A DNA stretch of 64,000 nt. Source: Xylocopa sonorina (lineage: Eukaryota; Arthropoda; Insecta; Hymenoptera; Apidae). This document shows, one piece after another, positions 24,101 through 38,400 of this stretch. The stretch's first letter is position 1, and the number at the start of each line of letters is the position of its first letter. The stretch lies in contig NC_135202.1 in assembly GCF_050948175.1 (NCBI RefSeq), positions 8,122,001-8,186,000 on the forward strand, written 5' to 3'. The position numbers and the translations under genes are program-made. The notes under the pieces are model-generated. The model did not search any database and was not told where the DNA came from. It saw nothing but the letters and a program-made list of their open reading frames with translations.

Positions 24101-27055
24101 GACATCCAAAAGTTCCTCCACGTTTCCATTATAAACATAAACGAGCGGAAAACGTGACGCGGGCTTCGCGTTCGAAAAAATAATTAAAAAGTTGCCGCTT
24201 TTACTGGCTGGCCTGTCGACGTTCGACTTTGTACTTTACGGGTTAAGCTAGAGCGTGTAATAACGGGCACGCACGTCGTGGGGTGAAGTTCGTAAACGGA
24301 CGGTACATACGTAACGCCTTCCGCCAGTGCTCGCGCTCGCTTTTCATCCCTCTGCCCGTCATTTTTTTCTCGCACGATGCTCGCACCCGCCTTCCGACAC
24401 TCCTTGTCGACGGTTTCTTCGGGTAAAGTTTCGTGGCGCGCGTTCAACTCGACGCAATACACCCGCGAACGCTCGCGACGAACGCGTCCGTGGAAGTTAT
24501 AAAACGCGAATACGCGAACGATGAGCCGGTTCTACTTCTCGACAGGCGAAACGTGCGTTAAACGCGTAAATATCCTGCCACTCTCGTCGATCCTTGCCAC
24601 CCGATAACGCGTCAGCTCTGTCTAACGAGAACGGTGTGAATTAACGAGGAATTCGCGTATTTCACTCAGCAGATTAGCGATACTCGTCGATGCTTCTTGC
24701 GGCTGTTACACTAGCTGCGAGTTTAAATTAGTTCGAAGTCTCGCGTGAAATATAACTCACGCGGTGGCGTTCGATTCGTAGATACTTCAAAGAGTTCGAA
24801 GGGTGATTTTATTGATGGAGTTGTATCGCGAGGCACAATGTAGCGATGGAATTTAATCATATTAATCCTTGCTTTCGAAATTATTGGGGGAGGCGTATCT
24901 CCCCGCGGAGAACGAAGAAATACCTCGGATATTTCCAAGGATGGTTCCAGGAATCGCTGGCTGGCTGCTCTACTTTCGAATCGTAGCCGTGAGATCAGTT
25001 CCTCGATTTTTGATATCGAGTACACTTGAAATTTACGGGAAATAAATACAATAGAAAGTTGCGCTCTATTTATCGTCGCGAGCGATTCAACGTTTAAACG
25101 TATTTACAAATGTATCGTTAATAAAGTTCCAATTTTCCTAAGATAAAACGTTCCGTCGATCGTCGATTAACAATGGCGCCGCGTATCGAAGTGGGCAGTC
25201 CCCGGAACTGGATTCTCCGATCCTTAAATTCCAATCGCGATGCAACGGATGAATGTCGTTTGATTCGCGGGTGACACGGGGATTTGAATAAAAAGGCGAA
25301 AGATAGAGAGGAGGAGGAGGAGACGGTAGTAGAAAAATGAAAAGGGTGGGTGAAAAAAGGACGGGAATAGAAGGCGAAGGAGAGCCGAGCGTTCCGCAGC
25401 GGAACATGAAGGGGTGAAGAAGGGACGTGTCGCGAGTGACAGGTCATTTTCCGGAGCAGAGCACCCTCTCGTCGCGTGTGACCTTTCCTCGATCGGCTCC
25501 AATCCCTTCGTGTTCGCTCTAAGGATCACGGGACTATCCTAACTCTTCCCCTTCGAACAACCAATTCTCGATATCTCGTTCGCCGAATTTGCGCCCGCAA
25601 TAACGCGCCTATATCAACATCTAATTTCACCACCGCCTGGGAACTGCTTTTGCTCCCTTGGCGGTGCTCGTGCAACGTGTTCGTCGAGTCCTCGAGTTCC
25701 TCGTGTGAAATTAAATAAAAAATTGAACATTTTACCTTGCAGGGACAAATTTATTTCTTTCTCATCCTAATTGTATCGTGAACTGTCGATATATATCGCC
25801 AACTTTTAGATTATTTGAGAATTTTAGGAGCAACGTTAATTTACACAACACGATGCGTATGTACTGTGGAAATACTTACTAAGGCATTCTGTATTGCCAG
25901 AATCTTGTAGATCCATCGCTGCCACTTCCAGATTCACCGTCTAGTACACTAATATTTCTATTTCTCACACCGGATATCACAATCGTCATCACTGTTTACA
26001 CTTGCTCTACCACCAATTTCATCACGGATAGATAAGTTTCTGACTAATTCACAATCAAACTCGCCTTATTAAAACGAGTGGCGCAAAACTTCGCGATACG
26101 TGTGCTCGCTACGACCGTCGAAACCGTACTAACGCTAGACACATCGTATTCAGGACTACAATCGTAGAGGACTTTTACAGAAGACGTCACAATGTCACTT
26201 TCCAACCGAAAACAGAAACAGCCTAAGGGACCTATTCGCGAATCAATGCTTCGCTTCTATGAACGGGAGATAACGAAATTCAGCATAAATTCAGCCGCTC
26301 GAGTTGCCAGGCGAAACATCGAGAGTCGTCGTTCGAGCACAAAAGGTTAATTAATTCCCGTTTCTCAGCGAGCGTGCTAGTTGACGCTGATAAGTAAGGC
26401 GGTCGTATTCATAGTTTTCCAAGTGCAAATGACGGAAACAAATTGTGATATATACCGGTAATGTTTTTCTTAACGGCTATTATGCGGAGAGTCCTCCGCG
26501 GGAGTAAAATGGATTCACGGCCCGTACTCACGGCTCGCTCCATGGGGCGGTGAATCTTCGTTTCGTTGGAAAAAGCCACAATGGGTGCGAGCAATCGCTT
26601 AAGTGCAGGCCGTGGTTTGTCCCCACCGTTCAAAGCGGAGGGACACTGTGTTCCGAGTCCCTTTGCAAACAGGAACAAACGCTGCTGTCCCGAACGTTAT
26701 GCAATTAATAAATACGTCAGCGTACATCGATGGTTACGTGAACGCGTGCACAGAGTGAGCTACGCAAATGGTTACGCCTAAGTACATATTTTCCCTCTGT
26801 ATAGATACATGAGAGCGTACCTCTGCGATCTTTTTTTTTTTTTCATTTTTATGTCATTGTTGCCTTCCTCAATATTATCTCTGTACATTCCGTATACACA
26901 TGATATGTCTCATATAAGTACATCGTTTGTCTCGCACATTTTTATGTGCGCGCAAGAGATACGTATAAAAGAAAAACAGGCGAAAAAGGAAAGTGGACAG
27001 AGAGTATCGAGAATGGAAGCAAAGTCGGACAGACGATAAGGAGAAAATCGAAGAT
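21109..27055. other. Unassigned region, no gene recognised
   Basis: Mostly AT-rich with CpG-rich islands. Contents noted: a TATAAAAC string near 24,498, a (GAG)n run at 25,305-25,322, a minus-strand donor-like GTAAGTAT near 25,872, and a 13-T run at 26,831-26,843. The stretch 21,560-21,900 is poorer in CpG than its surroundings and may be an old insertion, but I recognise no transposon features in it. No protein or RNA gene supported. Confidence 0.45.
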
Positions 27056-27071
27056 AGAGAGAGAGAGAGAG
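27056..27071 (+). repeat. (AG)8 microsatellite
   Basis: Sixteen nt of alternating A and G within a purine-rich stretch of about 80 nt. Confidence 0.9.
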
Positions 27072-27137
27072 GAGATGTAGAGGAGGGGAAACAAAAACTA
27101 CGGAAGATAAAAGGAAAGAAAAATAAGCTCTACGAAT

Positions 27138-27170
27138 GCGCTGCATGAATAACATGCATTTATGCAGTGC
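27138..27170. repeat. 13-bp hairpin
   Basis: GCGCTGCATGAAT and ATTTATGCAGTGC pair at all 13 positions if two G-T wobbles are allowed, around the 7-nt loop AACATGC. It is too short for a typical insect microRNA precursor. Confidence 0.7.
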
Positions 27171-29818
27171 CGACGCAATATGTAAGAAGTCCTCCTCTTC
27201 TTATCCATGAAGGACCAGGGAAACGCGGCGGTACCTCCATATTTTAGGGGACACGACAAAGTGCTCGACCCACGTCCCACTTCCTCTCCACCGTAACCTA
27301 TGCATTTATGCAATGACGGGATAATTTCGCGCCTACGCCCATGCGACATCACGCTCGATTTCCACTTCTTTCGTCGATTTTCGGGAAAAGGAGAAATACG
27401 ACGTCCATGGGATCCCTTTTCGCCCAAGCTTCCATGCTCGAATCATGCGATCCATTAATATCGACTGCTTGTTACGTCGATCGTATTTCGTAATCGAGAC
27501 TGCAGAGACGAATCGTAAGAAAATATGACATTCCTTATGTGACGAGAAAAAAATGGAAACACTCGAATGTATCGACGCGATGCATTCGAACAGTTGAGAG
27601 AAGGGTAATTTGTTTCTAGTTAGGTAATCAGATATAAATTAGCTGACTTTCTGACTCTCAATTCAGCTCATCTCGTTTAAATGCTTTCACAGTATCAATG
27701 ATAGTATAAGGAAATTTACGTGGAAACATACTTTTGGAGTAAAACAATGTCGCATCGAGATCACTGGCTCGCTACTGCTCCCGCTTCACTGTTCCAAACT
27801 ATTTAAGTTATGCGTGGCCGTTTCTACGTTTTGCGATCGTCCACCGAAGTTCGCGAAGCAATTGAGAACATTTATCCAATAACATTAACACCCGACGGTG
27901 TACATAACCTGTTGTACACGACCTACTTAGCGCAATTTCGCGAAACGATTAATACAATCCTGAAGATAACGAAATACGTGCAGCATCCGTGGTATCGTTT
28001 AACGGGCCGCTAATCAACGCGCAAAACTGACGTTAATAAACGCGCATCGGCGGCGTTACCAGCGAAATTGGGGATAGATTATATCTAGATTGCATGGTAA
28101 ATAAGTTGGCGAAGAGAAATAACGGAACAGTTTCTGGATGGGGACGTAACCGTAGCGGAAACTTTGTCATCTTAGCTACTCAGACGTTGGCCCGTGGGTT
28201 GGGAAAGAGCAGGACCGTGTCGACCGGGAATCACGGCGCAAATCAGAGTAATTCTACGTTTATCCGATTGGAAGGTGATTTTAAAACTTGCCACTTTCTG
28301 CTGGAAGAAGTCGCTTCCATCGTTACGAGTTGCAGAAAACACTTGGCCGACGAGGACAAAGGTACAGCGCGGTGAATTAACTTTAGTCTTCGCGGGACGA
28401 GAATCAAATTTTATAAAGCAACGCACAGTGGATGCGGCTGTACGGTAAAAAAAAAAAAAAATTTTCACAACGAGCTTAACGAACTATAAATTGTGTTTAA
28501 TTCGTTCATTTGTTTCGGTCTATACCGGTAAATTGCAGTGTAAACCATTAAAATGCGTTACGCGAAATATTTTAGTCGTATTCAGATTGAATTACATTTG
28601 TTACATCGCGATAAAAACAAACTTCGATTTCGTACAACAACGAATATAAAATTCCTTTTGAACGTTACTGTAATATTCGATTACAGTTTGCTGTTTAATA
28701 TACAGTAATTGGAAGTTCGATACTCGAATGGGAATTAAATGATGCGTTTTTAATTCGTATCAAGATAGAAAATTTCGTGGCTGATTTTTCTTGGAAATAA
28801 TTGCAAAAAAATTCGACGAGAAGACGGAGAAACGAGCGTGCACGATCCGATGAAACAAATATAATTCGTTTCGTACTCCGTCTGTACTACCAATTATTGA
28901 ATTAAATTGTAAATACACGCGCGAGCGTAGAAGAAAAAATAATAATACCGTGTTAGCCGTTTTTTTTATTAGTCGCGGTACAAAAACCATTTCAACCGTG
29001 TCGAAGTTGTGACGTCCCCGTCCACCATACTGTTTACCTTCGAACGTGCAAATGTTTTTAGTGCGCTGACGTTATTTATCGAGCCTTTGTCAGATTAATT
29101 ACCTGTTCAACGAAAAAGAATATTTACCTTCGTTTCATGAAAAAAACCATTTACTCGCGTTTAATCACAACGTCACTCAACGAGGCAACCGTCAAGTAAT
29201 ATTTTCCTAAATGCTTGGCTTCGTGAAACGGCAACATTTCACGTATACGCGCACCCAGACATTGTCATATCGATCGCGAAAAACCCCCACCCCAATCAAA
29301 TCGCCAATAAATATTCCAAATAATAAGACACCGTATTCGTTGTGTAGAAACGCGTTACAGATTCTTTTTTTGGCGGATAACATGCAAATTCTGATTGCTT
29401 CGAATCGCATCCCCTATCGCGGTGTTTTTCGAAACGCATTATTCGAACATTGTACATTGAAATCAGCTACACTCTGAACCATTAAGTATCAGATTAATCA
29501 GTATTAATATAGATAATATGGATAATATTTTAGGTGACTACGAGTTTGGTAAAATTAATAAAAAAAAAGGAGAAAGAAGAAATCTCGTGCTATCCTCCCA
29601 TTATTATGTTTAATCGATGCCGCATCGGAAATATCTCTATTCCGTGTACATCGTTTATTCTGCTATGGGAGTCGAGATAATATTGGTGCATATTCATATC
29701 GGGCTGTTCTGTTTAAATACGATGTTTGTATAATACTAATCCTATGTACGCACGTGTCGGAACATACCAATTGTTTAATCCCCTCTTCGCGTTTCACATT
29801 TATTAACATCGATCAAGG
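27171..29818. other. Unassigned AT-rich region
   Basis: AT-rich with scattered CpG. A 67-codon ATG-initiated frame at 27,810-28,013 has balanced composition but no recognisable domain. Fifteen A residues occur at 28,447-28,461. I see no RNA gene and no clear exon. Confidence 0.45.
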
Positions 29819-29864
29819 CTAGAGCAATGTACAGCTTTCTAGAGCAGGGGTTCTCAGACCCGGG

Positions 29865-31417
29865 TTAACTTCAAATAAATTACGAATCTGTATTATTATC
29901 TAATTTTTGTAAAAATTTTCACCAGAATTGAAATAGTACCAAATCCCTTTAGCTGCTCTGAAACAAAGAACGCAATCAATATTGATAATATTGTCGACAG
30001 GATGCGATTGGTATTGAAAAACCAACGCAGAGCATAAAAGTTAGATATTTCATAAATCCAACGATTCAATGGTACATAGTAATATTACGAGGATGTCCTC
30101 GTGGAAGGGCGTCCAATTCGAATCCATGCCTCAATGGACCAGCGTGTATTGGACCGCAAATTTCAAAAGTTTTGGAATTCATTAATCTTCACCATCGAAG
30201 TATTAGTCCGATTGGTTGCGCGCGGTGTAATCCTTTTCATATCGGGCCTTCTTTCGCGCAATTTCAACAGCGGAGCACGCTGTACATAGTTTGATTACTG
30301 GCCGGCATGATAATATCCGCGAGTCAGAAGAATCCCCAATATACGACAAACTTCAAAGCAACGCCGCCACAGGTCCAAAAGGTGTCGCAGCCACAGACAT
30401 GCGGATACAACCAATCAGGCTCTTGAATAGATTGATTTTATGGGCCCGCGCGTATTCGAATGCCCGACACTCTGGCAACCAGCCTGTGGGATATTCCGCC
30501 AGTGCCAGACAGCCGATTTCGCTCTTGGTGCCTGGGATTTCGCTGGAATTCAAACACGAGTCGTTCCTGCAAAAGTAGCCCGGATTTTAGCTATTATTTT
30601 GGTAATTCCAAAATTGTTCAGAAAAATATAGATTGCAAATGCTGGCGAATTTTGTCGATTTTTTCAGACAGAATTTTCTATCTCGTAATTACTGCAGAAA
30701 GAGATAGAGAGAGATTTTTGTATTGATTACAATATATTATAGTTTCAACAAATCCCAGACATTAAGTATAAAACTGACCCTTGCTTAAATACAAGACGCA
30801 CCTTCAGGACATGTATCCACGCATACCTGAAAGACTATACTTTCATATTTGAACGTTTGACCTGCTCACATGCGAACAGACAGTTACAGCATAATCCACG
30901 CCTAGTAAGATGGCACGAATCAGTGTAACACACTCCATAATTCAATATATCGAACCCTCATCTCGACTGCCTAACCTTGGCCATCTGCTCGGGCTCTTTG
31001 GTCCCGCCCCGCCGCCCTTCGGAACGGCACACCAGCTCCTCCTCGCGAAGAAGCACCGGAGTGAGACCCTGGCAGGGTTTTGTCTTTCTATGATTCTGTC
31101 CTGATGGAAGCCAGCTTGGGCTTCAGTGGACACTGAAGAGAAAATGGCTCGTCCGAGTTACCCTCCATCGGCTCTGCACCTCTTAGTCCGTAATTGAATA
31201 ACGTGTCTCGAGGCACGGACCTAGCTCTGGATACCGTAATATACTGGCCTAGAGGGTTTGGCTGCACCTCTGAGTCTTCGCTCTCTCTTCTTGCCCTTTC
31301 TGTCTACGCTCGCGCCTCCTGCACCCCTTTGCACCCCCTCGTTCATTCCATCATTCTCTATGACTACTCGTCAGTCAAATAAAAGATGGGAGGTTTTCAT
31401 TCGATGCAATTAGAAGC
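29865..31417. other. CpG-poor patch, probable transposable-element remnant
   Basis: This stretch is noticeably poorer in CpG and more ordinary in base composition than its neighbours. It begins next to a hAT-like terminus (29,845) and carries broken, protein-like frames: minus strand 31,091-31,303 (71 codons, no stop) followed by a different minus frame to about 30,942, as if frameshifted. None of the translations matches a family I can name. A 17-A run follows at 31,418. I interpret this as a decayed insertion of unknown class. Confidence 0.3.
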
Positions 31418-31434
31418 AAAAAAAAAAAAAAAAA
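31418..31434 (+). repeat. Poly-A run (17 A)
   Basis: Seventeen consecutive A residues next to the CpG-poor patch. Such a run can mark the 3' end of a retroposed insertion, but no target-site duplication was recognised. Confidence 0.9.
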
Positions 31435-32279
31435 TGCAAATTGTAATAAATTTCTTCGAGCATTTTCTAAATGATACCATAACATATTTATATCGCACGA
31501 TGTATTATTATACTTGTAGATAATTCTGGTAATAAAAGAACAGCTTATTGATTCATAAAACGAAATTGCGTCCACTAGGGGGATGAAAGGTCAAGGTGAC
31601 CGTATTCCTTCTCCATAAATAACCAACGATCGCGTGTTTTTCGATGCATTCCCTGGCTGCGCATCGCTTTCAGATATGCATGCACGTATAATCGTGCCAG
31701 CGAAAAGGACGCCGTTCCAGAATTCGTGGGACGTATCAGAAGCGCGAGAATAATACGCAATCGATAACCGAGCGCGGGGGGTGGTTCACGCCGCTCTCTT
31801 CTAGCCCCGACGTAAATAATAGTAAAGTGTCTTTGCGCGTCTTATAAGCTCGCGCGTAGCCTGCGCGCGGGTTGTTTGCGAACGATGGAGGAACAGACTT
31901 AATATATTGACCCTATTACGGCGTTATTACGCGCGAATACCAATGCTCGAGCTTAGTACGCAGCCTGTGTTTACGCCTGTATCTGTACATATAGACTTCC
32001 GCGATGTCCGCGCCATCCTAACAAGCGCGTAGGCTGTGCCGACTGAATTGCCATCGACGCAACGCGCAGGTGACGACAGGTGATGCGAGGATACTCGACG
32101 CGTATGGCACCACGAATGGCCGCCACTGCTGAGTTGCGTTGCCCCTAAAAATGAGATGCAAATAAGAAGAATGCAATGAGTCGTTCGCAACGACCGAATG
32201 CGCCACGGTTTGGACGTCTCTCAACTGTAACGGGTCTGTAATCGCGCGAGGGTAGTACGCGTCCCTACAATAAGAGAAC
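31435..32279. other. Unassigned sequence
   Basis: AT-rich to about 31,560, then CpG-rich. Open frames are short and unrecognised. It may lie upstream of a possible transcription start near 32,300. Confidence 0.45.
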
Positions 32280-32457
32280 AGTCGAGTCCGCGCGGCGAAC
32301 GCTCGCGGAACAAGCTTTCATTGGCAGTCGTCGGCCGTCGACGCGTTTCAAGCGATCGTCGCCGTGGCTGCGAGCCTCGTGAATTTATAATAAACTCCAG
32401 AAATATTAATTGACGCGAGAGTTTCCACCGTGATAAATTAATTCGCCGATCCGCAAG
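32280..32457 (+). other. Possible non-coding first exon
   Basis: CpG-rich sequence (GTCGTCGGCCGTCGACGCG) ends in a good 5' splice site, CCGCAAG|GTGAGAAA, with GT at 32,458. ACAGTCG and TCATTGG strings near 32,279 and 32,313 loosely resemble insect initiator elements. There is no long open frame, so if it is real it would be 5' untranslated sequence. The left boundary is a guess. The same 12 bases around the donor recur at 41,152-41,163. Confidence 0.15.
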
Positions 32458-35400
32458 GTGAGAAATCCTGGAACAGCGTCGGCGGTGTCGAAACCAGGGG
32501 GGCGCGGTGAAATTTTCATAACGAGAAAAACTATTCCCGCCTGTTTTTAATTAGAAGTACAATTTTGAGCGACGCGTCGCGTTGTTTATATTTCATTTCG
32601 CGTCGCGAATTTAATCATTCGTTTTTAGCCGATATGACGAACAATGAATACGAAAGTGCACGGCCGCGTGCGTTATTTACTTTGGATCGAAGAAATTTAA
32701 GCGGACGCGCGATTTCGTATCGCTGTTATTCTCTGTTTAATTCGTTAGCAGGCTTATTCGCAATTTTCATCCTGCTCAGAATTGAACTCGACAGATTGCG
32801 ACGTGGTCTCGTCGATATTAGTCTGAGAATTTTCGCGCGGTACCAACATGGCGCCGCAGGATGCCACGGTGTTAAATAAGGGGTTGCACGCGTGATGTCT
32901 TATTTCAGCGCTGGCTTATTTATGCAATTCGACGATACGTATCTGCGTGTGTAGAACCTCACACGTCCTTCCTAATTATCGTTCTCACTGTCAAGATAAA
33001 TTATAACGTTCAAGTTATCCGTCGTAATGGCTTCCTTTATTATACACGTTATCAGCAGTAATAATACGGCCAGTCCATTTGCTTCGTCCAGCTGCTAATG
33101 TGACAGGGCACGTACAACTGTTTGTCCTCGCGCGAGAATGCCATCGCGGTGCAACGTTACATCTGAACTTCAACTCGCATGCGTCTAGATGCATACGTTA
33201 CCGTCACGATAACCGATATCGGGCCTCCAGACGCGCACATTACGCCGCGTTACACGCCAGGTCGGCGATAAAGTAATAATTACCAATGATAAAAGGTTTG
33301 TTTCCACAGATGATCACGTGAACATACGCGACACGTATATGCTTGTCTTCGTTTGTGTCGTTGGAGGCGGAATTATTATGTGCGCCGTCAACTTTGCTGA
33401 ACTAACAATTGGGTTCGGTAACGAGACAATTACCGTGCAAATAACGAAACGTTGATATCGCTGGGCGTATGATTTAAGTTACGCGGATTTCGTCGGAATT
33501 AGATAATCGGTGAGGATAGTTTTAACGATCGTTTACTTTTGATATTGCCCCCTTTAAATAAAATATATAACGCGTATTCGCGATTAACCGACGCTTGTGT
33601 AATTGATATGAATTATTTTGCCCGTTCGATGAGAATTGTTTGATACCGATTTTGAATCGTTACAAGGTGCATAATATATCATCGAGAATTAACATATTAG
33701 TAAACAAAAAATTACTCGCTGCGCGGCTGTACATACCGGTTACACGTTCGATATTTTATCATAATTATAATCTGGAATTAATGATACGTTGATTTAACAA
33801 ATATGGAATCGTATTTAATAAACATGGAGAATGAAATTAATCTCGCAATTTGCACGAGCCCGCCAATGAAGTGTCGCAGTTTTATTTCATGAGACTAATT
33901 TGTTAAAATGGCAGCAAAGCGATATCGCGTCCTACAATGTTACGCTGCTGATTACGTTGCCCTAATATAATTATTCTGATATTATCAAATTATAATCGTC
34001 CGTACTCTTATAAATTACCTTTATGCAGAAACAATACCAAAACGTTTCAGAGATCCTACATACCCATATTACACTGAGACATCGACAAAAGATATTCGCA
34101 ATCAAACAACAATTACATTACTCTACAATAACTCTCTCTCATTCAGATAAATCCATACATCACACCCTACCCTCACACCCCTCAATTCATCGCTATCAAA
34201 GATCTAATTAAGAAAGAAGCCAGCAAAGTATCCGTAGCAAACGAGCAGTCCCCGTCTCGTATTTTCGAACGCTCCCCCGTTCTCCAGTTTCCCACGGGCT
34301 CTCCCATCGGGGCGTATCGCGCAAGCTCTCGGAAGTATATTCTCAAATTGAATCCAGAACACTTGCTATATAAATATTCGAGGGGATTGCAGTGGGGCGC
34401 AAAGAATTCCGTATCCCGCAGCCTGAAATCTAATCGGTCCCCCGGATGTATGGCAAATCGGTGGAGTGGCGCATCGATGTGTCGGGAGATCGTGGAACCG
34501 GTCTTATCCCCTGGAAGGGGTTGCTCGCGGATACCCGTCTAAGCGTCGGGGTTGCGGATCGAACGAAAAACGTGAGAGTAGTAGAGAACGCGCGAGGCGA
34601 AAGCAGCGACGGGACAGCGGGTAGAGGAGGACACGGATTCGAGGTGGCGAGAAACAATCTGGAATAGGAACGAACCGAAACGACGGGAACGAATAGGAAC
34701 GGCGGCGGTGGTGGCGCGAGGCCAGGTACAGGGAATCGGAAGCGGGCAAAGAAAGGGCGAAGGAAAGTGTAGTCTAGAAACTTTATCCACTTTGCATGCT
34801 GATGGTCACAGATTCGGGAAGACAAAATGGCGTATGGGAGAGAGCGAGCGAGCCGGTCGTGCCGTGTGGATCGCGATTCACCGGGAATCGATTCCCTTTG
34901 TGCTTCGCCGACACCGCCGCCACCCCTCGAGCTGGTCTTCGCCGCTGGTACATACGGCGAACGACGCCACCGCCGCCTCTGCCTTCTCTCCAAACTTTGT
35001 AGCCAATTTACGAGCGACCAAGTCAGCGCCCTTCGATTTTACGCTAATCCGATGCCGATGTCGTGCCGTAGATGAGGCGAACCTTCCTCCAGTTCGAAAA
35101 GGGACCGGTTGACTAAAAGGGATTTCATTTTCCGCGCTGCCCCGTCGTTCCTCCTCGAGTCGGTCTCGAGCGTAACCCCTGTCTTCCGTTTCGCGCCAGA
35201 GTTCACCAGTTTCTTCTGTTTTCATCGGTCCCCGACTCGCGTCCACCTTGTCACGATTCTTTCCACTCGTTTCATGTCCGTTTCACCCTTCCGTCCGTTC
35301 GTCCCGCCCTTATTTACTTCCTGCTCCGCGTCTCGCGTAACCTTGCAGCCTTGACGAGGAACCGCAGTCGCTCGTAATGGGGTTTGCTGGGTGGAACCGC

Positions 35401-38400
35401 GAATACGTCTTATCCGACGCGGCCGATTGAGTTACAGAATTAAGCTCGGCTGTACGAGAATAACAGTCGCGTCGTTTCGTTTCCAACCCCGTCTCGCTTC
35501 CTTCTCGTCTCGAGTGCCACGAATTTTACGAAACGCGGAAGGGTGCGATTCGGAAGAATTGTAACGGTTCACGGGGAAACTTTCTGTTCTACTCGATCCG
35601 TTATTTGCATCCATCGCCCCCCAAGCTGGCGTTTCTCCGTGGTTCCAACTGTTGGCGAAGCGTTGGAAGAATCGAGCCCTGCGACTTAAGGGCAGATGTC
35701 GCACAGATTGCATGACCTCTTAAACCGTGCATCAGCCGACTGTAAAAGGGAGGAACTGCATCGTATTGTTGCAGGGACGGTGTCCCCGTGGACACTGAAT
35801 GGTAATTATATAGTCAGCTGTAAAAAAAGAAAATCGGTCATAATATGGTGGAATGGCGGCAGCGAGAGGAACGGTTATAGTTTCGCGCCGGGTGTGATTC
35901 GAAACTTATGGATATTCTTTGATTCGCGGCCGGGTACGTGGTCGCGCGACCATCGATCGATTACGATCGATTACTTTTATGGCCATGGGCGAACCGTAAT
36001 ATTTTACAGCCCTCGCATCTGCGTGACCATCTTCGTCGTCTCGGAAGAATGATCGCGTACATCACTGCGCGTGTCTCGCGTAACAATGTTACTCGTCGAG
36101 CTGGTAGAAATGGAATATCGACGTGATTATTATTGGTTAATTGTACATTATATAATTACGGTACAATAAGAAGCATTACGTGACTGTTTAAGCTTCGAAA
36201 CTTAACTCGAACAGCCTCCTTGATCCAAGGTTTGAAATTCAAGTCAACCATACTGTCGATAGAACGAAAACGATACGTTTTTCCCTGGCTTTCTCAGCAA
36301 TGAATAAAGGAGAACGAAGGTATAGGAAGGCATTCGGAATCGACGGGAATACAGCGAAGGGAAAGGAAAGGGGGTCGACGCGAAATGGACAGTCGTTAAG
36401 GGTACTGAAAGGAGTAAGAAGTCGAACGCTCGTAAAGCAAGTCGAACCGATCGTAAACGCGGGCGGAGGAGGCGGCGTCGTGGATCGCTATAGATAAAGG
36501 GATAAAAATCTCAGGGATATCGGTATTCGCGTAGCCGAGGACCGGAAGAGGCTTGACGTCTATTCGATTTCGGGAACAGCCCCATACGATTGGGAAAAAT
36601 TGAAATTCCTGCAAAGTAAAAATGCGGGAACAGCTAGTCGAGCGTGCAAGCGGGTTCCCTATGCGAGTCGACTGTCATACCAATGATTGGACAGCTGCCA
36701 GTCATCAATGGTGGAATGCGTCATTTTCAAAGCGTCCACTTTGACGGCCTTCCAGGATCGAAAGGTTCATTAACTCTCCGCGATCATTTCCCATCTTTTT
36801 CGGTATCGCGCCGCACGTTACACGCTCGAGCGTTCCGCGCGCGATTCGCGCACGATTCGACACTGCCACCTTTCCAAAAGTGCAGAATTCAGCTGGATCG
36901 GCTGGCTTTAAACCGGCAAGTAGTACACATCCGCGTATCCAAAAGTTCCAGCGGCAAAGAACTCGTGAACAATGCGCTCATATGAAACAGTGCTACGCCA
37001 TTAAGGCCTTTTGTGCGCGAAACGCTCGGTCGGACGTGTGTACATCGCGGGACTAGAGAGTCAACTGAGTGAATTTACAGGACGACGCAGCGGCGAACGC
37101 GACACGCTATCTTTCCACGTGCATTCCGAGAAAACGATTCTGATATTCTAAAATAAACATTCCTCTCGACCTCTCTGTAATACGGTCCTCAATCACGCAT
37201 CGTCTGGGCGTCATTTGTGCGCTATTGTACGCACCGCCTACGCGTTCCTCCAAATGTACCAATTCTGAGCCAATCTCGTTCCATGGTCGAATGTCAAAGA
37301 TCAGCTCGCGTCTATTCTAACGTTGATTCTGATTTTTTCCCAAGCACATTCTGGGAAATGAAGATCGACACAACATTCATCTACACGTGGCTACCCTTTA
37401 CGCACTTGTCATTAAAGGGGTTGCATCGTAAAGAGTTTCTTCTCTGTTACAGATATATTGTCCACCATATCGCAAGCTCACGACAGAATGTTCATTTTTC
37501 TTCATCGTTTTTATATGTAACTTAAGTGTGTCGATTAATCGTTCCAAAAAACGAATAGATCGCGATGTCCTCGCAGTTTCCCTCAGTTTCCCCTGGGAGA
37601 GGAATGCGAGCTGGGATCCGAAATGCACACCTTGCCAAAGACAAGTACACCGTCCGTCATCACGAATGCAGATCGCGACGAGAGCGTGACGCAGAAGCCT
37701 CCTGAACGGACACCGGAGCGCTTTAACATCGGGCGGCTCCATGGAAGCGTAGCAGCCAGCAACGTTTCGTCGCGCACGCACGTCTGACGCGGCAATTCGT
37801 GCACGAAGGGCCTAACACGAAGCTAACCGTGGTTCGTCACACGCTTCGTCTACATTTCCATCTTCCTCCTTTGTTCCCGCCATCCGAGAACCGCGCGCCG
37901 CGTTATTGGGCCAACGTCCTCGAAACCGCAGCGCTTCTGCCGGAAAAGGCAACGACTGTGCCCTCGCGAAATGATAGCTCTGAACAGCGAAAATTAACGC
38001 GCAGCGAAATCGCATCGAAAATGACGCGATTGGATTTATTCAACGGAAGAATAGCCTGTGCAACGTGGTTTCCATCGCTATTAAAATCACCGTGCTCGAA
38101 TAGCTCGCGAGCGTAAACACGCAGCCCCTCTCGCGACGCGCACCGATCTCCACTTCAGAGAGAATCGGCATCGGGACGATTCGCCTCGATATAATGGCCG
38201 TTGGTTACCTCCAGCCACTTCCGCGTCTACTAGATCGTCGAAATCGTATCAACTTAATTCATATTCACGGTACGAACGAATTGGCTGGCAGAAAGTCGGG
38301 GATCGAGGGGGATGAAGACACGCAACGAGCAGCGGGAATCGGTCGGGGCGGGCGAGCGAAAGAGAAAGAATCGCGGCGGGATCGACGCGGCGAGGGTGTG

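Noticed and set aside
31042..31133. Minus-strand peptide containing QAGFHQDRIIERQ, similar in spacing to the QAGFR-type motif of non-LTR reverse transcriptases
   Set aside because: Only a few residues fit, and the flanking translation lacks the expected reverse-transcriptase blocks on either side, so the match is probably chance.
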